Virus record (IMG/VR): IMGVR_UViG_3300028030_000036
Location: 1-36,591 of that record
DNA: 36,591 bases
Reading direction: 5' to 3' (one strand)
From: a virus
A program made the translations under genes and the position numbers. Below are positions 14,396 to 23,377 of the stretch, in pieces. The notes beneath the pieces were generated by a model, which was not told where the DNA came from, did not search any database, and worked only from the letters and a program-made list of their open reading frames with translations. Numbering within the stretch: the stretch's first letter is position 1; every line of letters starts with the position of its first letter.

Positions 14396-16528
14396 GTGAA
14401 GCTTCCTCAAATAAACTATGATGTTCAAAGGTCTTCCACTCCGTTAAACAATACGGCATTACAGGCCAATTCTAGTATCTCTAAGATAGGACTAGTCTCT
14501 GAAGTTGGGAAGGTTGTAAACAGTATAGCCCACCAAGCTGTGGCCCACCAAGCAAACACCGCGAGATCTAATCTTAAGAGAAGAATGTCAGATTGGTCAA
14601 AATCCAACGACGGGAAGCCGTTTTACTCGGCGGACGAGTTGCGGTCCCAAGGAGTTCCGGACGATATTATAGGCGGAAGGGACACTATCCCGGCTTACGA
14701 AGTTCAACCTTCTTTGTTTGAAATGGAATACAAAAAGGCTGTGGAAGAAGAGTCAAAATCAGTATACGATTCTTCATACCGGGACAATTTTAAATCGGAT
14801 GCTATGGATTCCTTTACTGTTGAACACGCTAACAGAGTGGTTAAAGCAAGCCGAGAACAAGTAACCCAACAGAATGCCCAGATACTATCTGATATTGAAG
14901 ACTTGACGCTCAATCGCGATTACGATATCGCGTTGTCCAGAATTGATGAACTTAAATTGCCGAAATCAGATAAGGAAGAAATATTAAGAAACATCAATTC
15001 TGATAAGGAGTTTAATTCGTATATTGATATGGTTAATTTCCGGGACTCAGAGGGGGCAAGAGATGCTCTTAAAAAGTTGAGATCTAGTGACAGTACCAAT
15101 CTAGACGAGCCGAAGCAATACAAGGCAATAAACATGCTGGAGAATTACCTCAGGGAAGAAAGTGCCGGCGACAAATCAAGGGTTGATGACTTAACTTTCC
15201 TCCTCAGCAGAATAGAAAAGAATGCTATATCGGGTGGGAATATTGATATCGATAACTATAGGAAAGTTTATCAGCAAGCCCTAGAAGCGGGAGTAAAGCC
15301 AAAGCATTTGGTTACGGTAGAAACTGCAGTAAAGGCTAATTTAAAGGCTAACGCCGTTGCGAATATGCCTGCTTCAGACCAAATAGCTTTTTTACAATCG
15401 GATAAGCTAAAGTCGTTTACTACTGAAGCAGGCATATCTAATAGTTATATGGAATCCCTTGTTAAGGAGAATATTTCATACATGAACCGTGATGCCATGG
15501 GGTATTACCACAGTAAAAATGGTAATGTTCCTACTATAGATTTCCTAGAAATAGGAGACATTCCGGGGGCGACAGGAAAGGCCTTAGCTGAGAGAATGGC
15601 TCAATGGAAAGTGGTTAAGGATAGACTTGGGGTAACACAAGGAATGCTAAAGAGTGAAGAGGTTGATGTCCTGTCCGATTTATTATTGGAAGCCAAACCA
15701 GAACAAATAACTTCATTCACAGCAGAGGTCAATATGGCTTTGGGCAGGGACGCAACTATTTTGTATGACCAGCTTCGAGCAAAAAGGAAAGAACTCGGCA
15801 GCCTGACCGTTGTCGGTCAATTGTCCGCAATAGGCCAACCCGGACCGGCGTTGCAAGTCTTACGCGGGCACGATTATCGCAAAAATAATCCGGAAATAAT
15901 TCAAAGTTTACAGGAAGATTTCCTGCCCGCCATACACGAAAAATTGAATGGTGTGTTTTCTTTGTCTCCTCGTTATCAGTCTTCTATAAAGAATGCTATT
16001 TTGGATGTTTATGCTGTAAAGGCTTTATCCGAGGGTCTTCCTGTCGATGTTATGGACCAAGATTTACTTGATAGTGCAATTGCCACTGTAACTGGGGGGT
16101 TAATAGAGCATGGGGACAACACTATCGAGCCTCCGTATTACGGTGCGACTCAAGCGACCATGGATAATTGGATAAACAACCTTTCTCCCGATTACATAGA
16201 GCAGGAAGGAGGGGTTTACCATTACAGTCCTTTACAAGTAGTAAACAAACTAAGGAGCGAAGATTTCCAGTTGGAATCTTACGGAAATGGAGAGTATGTT
16301 ATTCAAACGGGAGAGGGCAGGTACTTGGCTAACAAGGAAGGCACTGGGAAATTTGTTCTTAAATTTGATGAATCTGCGCCGGTAACAAGCCAAAGTAGTG
16401 ATGTTTTCATGACCAACGAAGATAGGGTAGATAATTTATATCAGGCATATCAACTATCTGACCCCGAACTGAATAAGGCCAGGAGGTCATACCAATCTCC
16501 TCTTAAAACGTATTTGGAAAATAACTAA
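14396..16528 (+). CDS. Internal virion protein, T7 gp15-like
   Basis: The 710-aa length and location agree with T7 gp15 (747 aa), which forms the periplasmic tube for DNA ejection. The protein starts at GTG 14396, two bases after the gp14-like stop, with GGGAG about 10 bases ahead. The sequence is long-helical and charged throughout, with many alternating Asp/Glu/Lys/Arg heptads, few cysteines and a C-terminal hydrophilic region ending SYQSPLKTYLENN. No enzymatic motif is seen. An imperfect TGACCG-N4-CGGTCA palindrome lies inside at 15804-15819. Confidence 0.7.
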   Translation: MKLPQINYDVQRSSTPLNNTALQANSSISKIGLVSEVGKVVNSIAHQAVAHQANTARSNLKRRMSDWSKSNDGKPFYSADELRSQGVPDDIIGGRDTIPAYEVQPSLFEMEYKKAVEEESKSVYDSSYRDNFKSDAMDSFTVEHANRVVKASREQVTQQNAQILSDIEDLTLNRDYDIALSRIDELKLPKSDKEEILRNINSDKEFNSYIDMVNFRDSEGARDALKKLRSSDSTNLDEPKQYKAINMLENYLREESAGDKSRVDDLTFLLSRIEKNAISGGNIDIDNYRKVYQQALEAGVKPKHLVTVETAVKANLKANAVANMPASDQIAFLQSDKLKSFTTEAGISNSYMESLVKENISYMNRDAMGYYHSKNGNVPTIDFLEIGDIPGATGKALAERMAQWKVVKDRLGVTQGMLKSEEVDVLSDLLLEAKPEQITSFTAEVNMALGRDATILYDQLRAKRKELGSLTVVGQLSAIGQPGPALQVLRGHDYRKNNPEIIQSLQEDFLPAIHEKLNGVFSLSPRYQSSIKNAILDVYAVKALSEGLPVDVMDQDLLDSAIATVTGGLIEHGDNTIEPPYYGATQATMDNWINNLSPDYIEQEGGVYHYSPLQVVNKLRSEDFQLESYGNGEYVIQTGEGRYLANKEGTGKFVLKFDESAPVTSQSSDVFMTNEDRVDNLYQAYQLSDPELNKARRSYQSPLKTYLENN

Positions 16529-17661
16529 TGCCGTCAAGACCAGACAAGTCCATGTATGATAGCCTGACTGACACCCAACTTGACCTTAATCCTAGAGAAA
16601 AAACGGGATTTGTCGAGAATTGGGGTGCAGCACTTGGAGTGGCTGTTGATGAAGAGCTTTCTGTCTCCAGCATAATTAATTCTCCTAACTTTACTGACAG
16701 AAATAAGCAGCTATTTGGCATGGTCAAAGAGGGGAAGATTCCTAACGCCGATGCTTTTTTAATTGGAGATTCATATAGTTACAAGCAATACGATTGGAAT
16801 GCCTTGTCTAGGCACGCCAAGAAGCTAGGGATTGACGTAAAGACTGATTCCGAAATGCTATCCGATAAAACCGATGAGCTTGCTGCCAGAAGGAAATATG
16901 CAGAAGACATCATGTCCAGAGCTAACCTTTCCGGTGTCGTCGGTAAGTTTGCTGGGTATATGAACGCTGGTGCTCTTGATCCTGTGAACGTGGGCGCTTC
17001 ATTGTTTGCCCCCGCAGCTCTAGCCAAATATTTAGGTAATGTTGCCTCTGTCAGAAGAGTAATGATAGCTGAGGGCATAGGAGGCGCAGCATCAGAAGCC
17101 GCTATTGCACCATTTGTCCATGATTGGAAGGAAACGATAGGCGTCGACTACACCTTAGAAGACGCTCTTGTTAATATGGCTGCTGCTGGCTTGCTAAATG
17201 CTGGAATAGGCGGGCTAGCCGCAAAGCTTGGTGCAGTAATAAAAGAAGGAAAGTCGCAGGGAATAGACGTCACTCCCATAGAAATATCAAAACAAGAGTT
17301 AGATCGAGTAAAAGACGAAATGAAAGATATTTCTCCGGAAGATTATTATCGCAATGTGGAGGAGGCCAAAAAACAAATAGAATTACAAAACAAACTTCCA
17401 CCCCCAATAGACGATTCTGGAAATGTTGTGTATGTAGGGCCGGATGGTCAACCAAAGCCTCCCCCTACAAGGGGAGGTAAGCCAGGCAAGCAGTCTAGAT
17501 CTAAAGATAAAGATAAAGATTCTCCTATAGAGGATGTTGAGATATATGTAAGCACTGAAAATGGCTTAGTTAAATCTACTTCTGCAGAAGTTCAAAAGGC
17601 TCTTGATAATAGGATCAAGGACATAGACGAAGAAATGGGAGTTCCTATCTGTAATGGCTAA
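16528..17661 (+). CDS. Internal virion protein, probable N-terminal part of a split gp16-like protein
   Basis: The 377-aa protein precedes a second large internal virion protein and overlaps it by 8 bases. It begins with a short segment containing LDLNPREKTGFVENWGAAL, which resembles capsid- or core-binding N-termini. Residues about 120-240 are Ala/Gly rich with membrane-like helices (GGAASEAAIAPFVHDW, LVNMAAAGLLNAGIGGLAAK), as in ejection channel proteins. The C-terminus is a Pro/Lys/Asp-rich linker with DKDKDS repeats. I see no lytic transglycosylase motif, unlike T7 gp16. Confidence 0.65.
   Translation: MPSRPDKSMYDSLTDTQLDLNPREKTGFVENWGAALGVAVDEELSVSSIINSPNFTDRNKQLFGMVKEGKIPNADAFLIGDSYSYKQYDWNALSRHAKKLGIDVKTDSEMLSDKTDELAARRKYAEDIMSRANLSGVVGKFAGYMNAGALDPVNVGASLFAPAALAKYLGNVASVRRVMIAEGIGGAASEAAIAPFVHDWKETIGVDYTLEDALVNMAAAGLLNAGIGGLAAKLGAVIKEGKSQGIDVTPIEISKQELDRVKDEMKDISPEDYYRNVEEAKKQIELQNKLPPPIDDSGNVVYVGPDGQPKPPPTRGGKPGKQSRSKDKDKDSPIEDVEIYVSTENGLVKSTSAEVQKALDNRIKDIDEEMGVPICNG
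17458..17477. repeat. Intragenic 7-bp inverted repeat
   Basis: CCTCCCC and GGGGAGG flank a CTACAA loop inside the linker-coding part of the internal virion gene. The stem is GC-only apart from one pair, but no T run follows, so a terminator is not claimed. It may simply reflect Pro-Pro and Gly-Gly codons. Confidence 0.35.
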
Positions 17662-19918
17662 AGATTGCATAACCCTCGATGAATTTGAAAAAAAGTACGG
17701 AAGGATTCCTGACGGCGAAACTGCGGATGACGTAAGAAACCGGGCAAAAGAACAAATTAAAAAAGATAAAGAGAATTTGGCAAAAAATATAAAAATCCAA
17801 AAGGCTCTTACTTCCTTCCTTGACTCAGCTAAAAACCCTGAAGAGGCCCTTGTTAACCTGTTGCGGCCTGACAGAATAAACAAAAGCGGGGGTTTGGGAA
17901 CTACTGCTCTTGAATTCGAGCAAGATACCGTAATGTTCCAAGCTCATTCAGATTTGATGGAAATGATGCAAGAATACAAGCCATTTTTAGGAGTAAAACC
18001 TATAACGGATTCCGACCCTAAGAATCTTGTTCGCGTCTTGTATGGGGAATCGGTAGACGATGTTTATGCTTCTAAATTTGCAGAAATGTGGACAAAAGCT
18101 GTAAATAAGCTAGTTGACCGATACAATGCTGCAGGCGGAAGAATTGAAAAAACTGGTGATTGGAATCTCCCGCAGGTTCATTCCACCATAAAAGTCGCTT
18201 CTGTTGATAGGGAAGAATGGGTTTCTTATATATGGGATAAACTTGACTTCAAGAAGATGCGTATAGATAGGATGGCGAAGGTTAAGCAGCATAAAATTTT
18301 ATCTGACGTTTACGATACTATTGCCACTAATGGTCTTAATAAAGGAGTAAAAGATAAAAAAGTTTCACTTGCCAATAGGAGAAATAATGAGCGGTTTTTG
18401 CAATTTAAAGACGCCGACTCGTGGCTTGATTATCAGGGAAAATTTGGCAATGATAACGTTTATGCCTCAATGATGGATTATATCAACGGCCTGTCAAAGG
18501 ATATCGGGGCAATGGAAAAATTCGGAAGCGACCCAGAAGCAATGTTTGAATTCTTGTCTGACTACGCAGTTAAAAAGTCACCTAATCCCGTTAAAGCCTC
18601 TAACAGAGTTCTCAGAGCTAAAAGGATATGGGATAACACTATGGGTCACACTTCGGCTCAAGATACTAAATTTGCTCATGTCGGATCTTCTATAAGAAAT
18701 GTTATGACAGCCACAAAGCTGGGATCGGCCATATTATCTGCTTTTTCTGACATATCCTTGTTAGCCGTTACCTCCGCTTTTAACGGGATGTCAGTAACAA
18801 AGCCAATATTCAGGATGCTAGCTAATATTGCGAACGGGAAGACAAGCGACACAGTTGCATCAAGGCTTCTGTTAGGAATGGAACACGCTATTGATGCTTC
18901 ACACACTGCCAGCAGATATTCTGATGTAGTTGGGCATGGCGCAACCGCTAAATTCGCAGACTTTGTGATAAGAAGTTCTGGCCTTAACCATTGGACCGTT
19001 AGCGGAAAGCAAGCATTCGGAGTAGAGTTTATTGCCCACATAACTCAGGCAATAAAAAAGGGGGAAGGAGTAAAAATTTTCAAGACTTATGGCATCAGCA
19101 AAGATGACATATCCAAGCTCAAGAAGGCTAAAACCTTTACGGATGGTAAGGTGGAATTGCTAGAGATCCAGTCCCTTCCCGTTGATTTGCAGAAGAAAAT
19201 GGTGGCTATGACTTTATCAGAAACGAGGATGGCAATACCGGAACCCGATATGGGAGTAAAGGCTATATTAAACCAAGGGTCTAAATCAGGAACTTGGATA
19301 GGTGAAGTATTTAGATCAGGCACGCAATTTAAATCGTTCCCGGCGACTATGATAACTGGTCATCTGGCTAGAATGTGGAATCAAACCGGCGGCACGAAAG
19401 GTAGATTAGCCTATGGCGCTTCGCTAATAGCTGGTACTACTATAATGGGTGTGTTTGCTACTGTTGCAAAAGACGTGGCTGTTAGAGGAGAAAGACCTAC
19501 AAGAGATAGTATGAATGCTGCGCTCTTGTTTAAAGGCTTTGTTCAGGGCGGGTCCGGTGCATTTGTGGTTGACTTACTGGCATCAAATGCGAGTCCAGGA
19601 TTTTTCAAAACAGGGCTTGCTGATACTTTAGCTGGGCCTACTGCAGGGTATATTGACAGAGTGCTATTTGATATAGTATTCGGAGAGGGTAAAAAGTTAG
19701 CTGCAGGAAAGAAAGATCCTGACAAAGCTGCCATTGCTGTGTTAGCTAAGCAATTGGAAATGACTGTACCGAATCTTCCTTTTGTTAAACTTGCCATACA
19801 GAGAGAAGTTTTATCGCACATGCATAAAGCCGGTGACAATAAATGGCAGAGAAAACAGCGGCAGTATCAGCGAAAAAGAATGAAAGAAACGAACAACAAA
19901 TATTGGTATAAACCTTAG
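17654..19918 (+). CDS. Internal virion protein, gp16-like ejection channel component
   Basis: The 754-aa protein has a helical N-terminal half. Then, from about residue 350 on, comes a series of amphipathic and hydrophobic segments typical of internal virion proteins that cross the inner membrane: SIRNVMTATKLGSAILSAF, SDISLLAVTSAF, then GASLIAGTTIMGVFATVAKD and a Gly-rich GFVQGGSGAFVVDLLAS. It ends with a very basic tail (residues about 725-754, RKQRQYQRKRMKE). The Gly-Thr-Gln-Phe-Lys-Ser-Phe-Pro block near 560 is common in this group. Together with the preceding 377-aa protein it replaces the single T7 gp16. Confidence 0.7.
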   Translation: MAKDCITLDEFEKKYGRIPDGETADDVRNRAKEQIKKDKENLAKNIKIQKALTSFLDSAKNPEEALVNLLRPDRINKSGGLGTTALEFEQDTVMFQAHSDLMEMMQEYKPFLGVKPITDSDPKNLVRVLYGESVDDVYASKFAEMWTKAVNKLVDRYNAAGGRIEKTGDWNLPQVHSTIKVASVDREEWVSYIWDKLDFKKMRIDRMAKVKQHKILSDVYDTIATNGLNKGVKDKKVSLANRRNNERFLQFKDADSWLDYQGKFGNDNVYASMMDYINGLSKDIGAMEKFGSDPEAMFEFLSDYAVKKSPNPVKASNRVLRAKRIWDNTMGHTSAQDTKFAHVGSSIRNVMTATKLGSAILSAFSDISLLAVTSAFNGMSVTKPIFRMLANIANGKTSDTVASRLLLGMEHAIDASHTASRYSDVVGHGATAKFADFVIRSSGLNHWTVSGKQAFGVEFIAHITQAIKKGEGVKIFKTYGISKDDISKLKKAKTFTDGKVELLEIQSLPVDLQKKMVAMTLSETRMAIPEPDMGVKAILNQGSKSGTWIGEVFRSGTQFKSFPATMITGHLARMWNQTGGTKGRLAYGASLIAGTTIMGVFATVAKDVAVRGERPTRDSMNAALLFKGFVQGGSGAFVVDLLASNASPGFFKTGLADTLAGPTAGYIDRVLFDIVFGEGKKLAAGKKDPDKAAIAVLAKQLEMTVPNLPFVKLAIQREVLSHMHKAGDNKWQRKQRQYQRKRMKETNNKYWYKP

Positions 19919-19927
19919 GAGATTACC

Positions 19928-22000
19928 ATGCAGGCAGTAGAAATTCCAGTACATCAATATGTTGGGGATGGCGTCACCACCAACTTTTCCTATAACTTCA
20001 CTATTGAGAGCATAGGTGAAATACTGATAAAAATAGACGATGTTGTTGCTTCAAATGTCACTTATGTCGTAGACGAAGCAACAACATCGGTTGTATTCTA
20101 TGACGCCCCTTCTATGGGAAGTAAAGTAGAGGTTATGAGATCTACTCCCTTGTCTCAAGGGTATGATCTTCCGGGGGCTGATTTCGAAAAAGCTTTGGAT
20201 CAGATGCAGAGGCAAATACAAGAAATAAGTGCCGCCGTATCTGGTATTTATGTCCCTGATGTCCCGGCAATACCCCTTGATCCGGGAGTGTACGTCGTTA
20301 AGGGAGATTATGATACTCTTGCCGATATGATAGCTGATGTGGCCAATGTTTCTGTTGGTCAATCCATCATTTTAGACGGAAGGAATTCTAAAGGCGATGG
20401 AGGAGGTGCTACTTGGAGAGCGGTAGACCCAGCTACAGTCACCACTAATGGCTACAATATTGTGACAGGAAGTTCTGAAGTTGCCTTCCAATTGTACACA
20501 AGCCTTATCCCATTTAGCCAACCGACCGTTATTCCCGCCCAATGGGGCGCTGACGTAACAGGCGCTACTGACTGTACAAATGAAGTTCATGCAGTAAGGG
20601 ATTACGCTAAATCCTCTGGGGCGAACATCTATTTCACTCGCGGGACTTACCTTGGTAACTTCGATTTTCAAGGGCTGAATGCGTCGCAATGGCAGAATCT
20701 CGTCATTTATGGTGATGGAATCAACACCGTCCTTAAGCGGAATTCCGTATTGTCTTCGGTTATTCAGGTTCGGGGGGAGTCGGCTTCTGGGGATATGAGA
20801 TACCCAGTAGTAAAAGATATTACGATAGACGGCGGCGGGTCTTCAACTGTACCTGCAATGAGCGTCAGTTACTGTCAAACCCCTAAGTTCAAAGACATCT
20901 TGTGGCAGAATTGCCATAACAGCCTCATGATGCAAACTAAGGTTTATGACGGTTCGCTTAAAGGGTGTATCGTCCGTGATATGGATCGTACTACTGCAGG
21001 AGGGTATGGCTTTTTCTTTAGTGACGGGTGTAACTATATCACTGTCGATAACTGTTATTTAATAGGGCCGGGGGACGCGAATTCGTCCTATATGATCTTG
21101 ATGGACGGCACTTCAGATGTTCCGGGGTATCACAGGATTATCAACTCCCAGTTTGAAAACTCCTCACACCCGATAACTCTCGTAAATGGCAGGGGTGTAG
21201 TTATCGATAACAATCATATTGAGGGCCATGGTGCACTAACCACAGGGACTGCTGAGTTCCACGGTATAACAATTGCCCCGGATGCAGATGGGGGCGTCGC
21301 GCCGTACGGATCCGGCATAGTTATCACAAATAATAAATTCTGGGGTAAGTCCTCAACTACTGCGTTCGAAGCGTTCATAAATATCGATCTTGACGCCGCA
21401 GGGCAGACAGAAACAGAAGACTTGTTTGCGGGCTGGGTTGTTGAGGGTAATTATTTCGGAATACCTTCAACGCAAGGAGGTGATGCTTATGGGACTAAAG
21501 CAGCCATAAGTTTGAAAGCGTTCAGTTCAAAGGGCCAAATACTCAAGCTTGGGAAAAATAATTGGCATGGCAATGGTGCTGATGCTGGGACGCTCAGGAC
21601 GGATATAGTCCTTACCCCAGCAAATGCTGCGGGCAAAAAAGCTCGGTACGTGTTTGACGGCGAAACTCCGGTTTATGATAACTGGATAACCGGTTCACGG
21701 GAGATATCCGCGCTCAACCGAACAATGTCAGGGTCAATCATTACGACTTATGGTGCGACTGCCGCAGGATCTCTCGCCTTACCTCCTGCCACGTTAGGGA
21801 TGAAGTTCAGTTTTGTTGTTGCCGAGGCTTATTACCTTCAGCTTGACCCCGCATTGGGCGAGAGTTTCAGGCTTGCAAGCGCCGTGGATAAATATATAAG
21901 ATCGTCTGCTACTGCGGGCGACACTCTTACGATCGAGTGCACAGAATCTGGAGTGTGGGATGTTACCCAATCTCAAGGCACGTGGACGTATCAAATTTAA
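19928..22000 (+). CDS. Tail fibre/tailspike with T7-type N-terminus and beta-helix
   Basis: This is the receptor-binding and probably depolymerase protein. Residues 1-105 match the T7 tail-fibre attachment domain (HQYVGDGVTTNFSYNFTI; ending in an ALDQMQRQIQEISAAV coiled coil). From about 150 on there is a pectate-lyase-like right-handed beta-helix, starting with the SIILDGRNSKGDGGGATWRA block and AQWGADVTGATDCTNEVHA, then regularly spaced short strands (VKDITIDGGGSS, GVVIDNNHIEG, IVITNNKFWG). The last 100 residues form a separate C-terminal beta domain. It ends the late operon. The ribosome binding site is AGGAGAT. Confidence 0.85.
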   Translation: MQAVEIPVHQYVGDGVTTNFSYNFTIESIGEILIKIDDVVASNVTYVVDEATTSVVFYDAPSMGSKVEVMRSTPLSQGYDLPGADFEKALDQMQRQIQEISAAVSGIYVPDVPAIPLDPGVYVVKGDYDTLADMIADVANVSVGQSIILDGRNSKGDGGGATWRAVDPATVTTNGYNIVTGSSEVAFQLYTSLIPFSQPTVIPAQWGADVTGATDCTNEVHAVRDYAKSSGANIYFTRGTYLGNFDFQGLNASQWQNLVIYGDGINTVLKRNSVLSSVIQVRGESASGDMRYPVVKDITIDGGGSSTVPAMSVSYCQTPKFKDILWQNCHNSLMMQTKVYDGSLKGCIVRDMDRTTAGGYGFFFSDGCNYITVDNCYLIGPGDANSSYMILMDGTSDVPGYHRIINSQFENSSHPITLVNGRGVVIDNNHIEGHGALTTGTAEFHGITIAPDADGGVAPYGSGIVITNNKFWGKSSTTAFEAFINIDLDAAGQTETEDLFAGWVVEGNYFGIPSTQGGDAYGTKAAISLKAFSSKGQILKLGKNNWHGNGADAGTLRTDIVLTPANAAGKKARYVFDGETPVYDNWITGSREISALNRTMSGSIITTYGATAAGSLALPPATLGMKFSFVVAEAYYLQLDPALGESFRLASAVDKYIRSSATAGDTLTIECTESGVWDVTQSQGTWTYQI
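20038..20089. repeat. 15-bp perfect inverted repeat inside tailspike gene
   Basis: CGATGTTGTTGCTTC (20038-20052) and its exact reverse complement (20075-20089) flank a 22-base loop. The arms encode DDVVAS and DEATTSV segments of the N-terminal attachment domain. The stem would form soon after the start of the last late gene. It may be an mRNA structure or the trace of an inversion or template switch. Confidence 0.75.
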
Positions 22001-22194
22001 CGCAAGTCATTGTCCGATAATCCAAGCTCAAATTGCTGAGCTTGGATGCTTTCAGTTTCTCTCACTATATTGTTTATTGATGCGTGAAGTTTAGGGTTGT
22101 CACCAAGCCTTCTTGTTTTTTGAAGCTTGGTAGTCATTTCCTTTACCGCAAGTCTTATGATCTTCAATTCCAAGTTTAAATTTTTATTTGACAT
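21997..22194 (-). CDS. Small hypothetical protein, 65 aa
   Basis: The family is not recognised. The sequence is helical and charged (NLELKIIRLAVKEMTTKLQK, then RETESIQAQQFELGL), possibly a small dimeric helical protein. AAGGAATATT precedes the ATG, and the start overlaps the end of the nuclease gene by 11 bases, so it is probably co-translated with it. It is the last gene of the leftward replication operon. Its stop overlaps the tailspike stop on the opposite strand by 3 bases. Confidence 0.65.
   Translation of the reverse strand: MSNKNLNLELKIIRLAVKEMTTKLQKTRRLGDNPKLHASINNIVRETESIQAQQFELGLSDNDLR
22021..22046 (+). terminator. Candidate terminator of the late operon
   Basis: TCCAAGCTCA and TGAGCTTGGA form a perfect 10-bp stem with a 6-base loop, 21 bases after the tailspike stop. 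The following bases TGCTTTCAGTTTCTCTC are T-rich but interrupted, so termination may be partial. The element lies inside the convergent 65-aa gene on the other strand. Confidence 0.5.
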
Positions 22195-22624
22195 AATATT
22201 CCTTCCAATGTTTAATTGCTGCGATTATTTTGTCTGACATATAATTGTCACGGCATTTTGCTTCTTTTAGCCAGAACCAGTATTCTCGGCAATCGCTTAG
22301 TTGTTCAATTTTGCTGCCATCGTGCAAGAAGTAGATGTCTACGTCTCCTTCAACTAACTTCGTAATCAGAATTACCGTTCCACCAGCTCTTACTCTGTTG
22401 TTACACCACCTTACTTGAGTTCCTCTTATTTCAGGCATTTTGCTTTTCGAACTTAACTTTTTATACTTCCCATATTTCAGCTCAAGGTGGCCTTCTTCTC
22501 CCCCTAAAAAACAATAATCCACATCTGGTATTCCAGCACTTGTAGCGTGCGATTCCACTCTGCTGGCATGCCATTGACCTGATAAACGAGAACTAAGCTC
22601 AAGCCATAAGTTTCTCTCAGACAT
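22184..22624 (-). CDS. VRR-NUC-type endonuclease
   Basis: This is a PD-(D/E)XK nuclease. The 146-aa protein starts at ATG 22624 with GGAGATTT upstream; a longer frame would enter the datZ gene. The catalytic signature is visible: GIPDVDY (catalytic Asp, about residue 33) followed by GHLELKYGK (Glu and Lys of ExK, about residues 47-49), the classical VRR-NUC arrangement, after an N-terminal helix NLWLELSSRLS. VRR-NUC proteins cut branched or flapped DNA such as Holliday junctions. It overlaps datZ by 8 bases, so it is expressed with the Z-genome genes; it may resolve replication intermediates or degrade host DNA. Confidence 0.8.
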   Translation of the reverse strand: MSERNLWLELSSRLSGQWHASRVESHATSAGIPDVDYCFLGGEEGHLELKYGKYKKLSSKSKMPEIRGTQVRWCNNRVRAGGTVILITKLVEGDVDIYFLHDGSKIEQLSDCREYWFWLKEAKCRDNYMSDKIIAAIKHWKEYYVK

Positions 22625-23123
22625 CGTAAATCTCCGTTTCAAACTCACCAAAATCCATCATGGAAATAACATTCTCAGTGGCAAGGTAGGCTTCCGGATG
22701 CTGCTGCGACATAGCTTCCAGGAATTGATTTAGTTTTCTTCTTGTGTACTCGGCTACCTGCTGCCCATGCCGATCAACTTGATTATATTTGATGAAGTTG
22801 TTGGCGTCAATCAAATCAGCTGCTTTGACTATTACTTGTTCTACAATAGAGCACTTATTTTTCGATTTCCCACCATACACATTGGATTTAATTCCCAATC
22901 TCGATTTAGCGGGCGAGGGTATGTCGCCCGTCATAACTTCATCTAAATCATGGTCTAATGCATACTTAATCACAAAAGTATCATCGATTTGCATTTCTGC
23001 ACAAATCGCTCTCGCTATCATCGACACATTAAATAAATGCTCAGCGAGAGACTGGTCTTTCACCGTAGCCACAATTGTCCACCGCTTTATTGTTTGTGAA
23101 AGCAATATGTCGTTTATGTTCAT
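22617..23123 (-). CDS. datZ: DatZ, HD-domain dATP triphosphohydrolase
   Basis: DatZ removes triphosphate from dATP, clearing adenine from the dNTP pool so that Z is used in its place. The 168-aa protein has the HD metal site in full: His29 in QSLAEHLFNV, His58-Asp59 in ALDHDLDEV, and Asp103 in KAADLID. The TGDIPSP block right after the HD pair and the N-terminal TIKRW are features of DatZ and related 5'-nucleotidase-like HD proteins. Alone this could be a general deoxynucleotidase, but adjacency to mazZ (4-base overlap) and purZ makes DatZ the best call. The start is preceded by GGAGCAG. Confidence 0.88.
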   Translation of the reverse strand: MNINDILLSQTIKRWTIVATVKDQSLAEHLFNVSMIARAICAEMQIDDTFVIKYALDHDLDEVMTGDIPSPAKSRLGIKSNVYGGKSKNKCSIVEQVIVKAADLIDANNFIKYNQVDRHGQQVAEYTRRKLNQFLEAMSQQHPEAYLATENVISMMDFGEFETEIYDV

Positions 23124-23377
23124 TTTCTGCTCCTGTACTTATTTAACTGTTGCTGAACCAAGGCCAGTAAGAAATTTTGCACATCGGCTGCTTCTTCGAT
23201 AATGTGGATCATGTCTTGGTCACTTAACGCTTCTGACAGCTCTTCCAACTCGTTGTCCAGAGCAGACATAATCGATTGATGCGCTGCGTCTTCAATTTTT
23301 CCTTTATGATTGTTCATAGCCATCTTTACTTCAGCCATTGAATTAAGAATTTCCGCCGCCTCTTTGTATTTGTTCAT
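23120..23377 (-). CDS. mazZ: MazZ, MazG-like (d)GTP pyrophosphatase
   Basis: MazZ converts (d)GTP to (d)GMP, feeding PurZ with dGMP. The 85-aa protein has the all-alpha NTP pyrophosphatase signature: the ELEELSE helix (residues 43-49, first Glu cluster) and IIEEAADVQNF (59-69, with Glu61, Glu62 and Asp65 as magnesium ligands). The ATG at 23377 shares one base with the purZ stop (TAATG), and the stop overlaps datZ (ATGA). A longer frame would enter purZ. Family length (about 85-110 aa) fits. Alternatives such as a generic MazG are less likely given the neighbours. Confidence 0.85.
   Translation of the reverse strand: MNKYKEAAEILNSMAEVKMAMNNHKGKIEDAAHQSIMSALDNELEELSEALSDQDMIHIIEEAADVQNFLLALVQQQLNKYRSRK

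Noticed and set aside
22103-22135. ACCAAGC/GCTTGGT inverted repeat in the 65-aa gene
   Set aside because: The stem is imperfect with a bulge and lies in coding sequence; it adds little to the better hairpin at 22021-22046.
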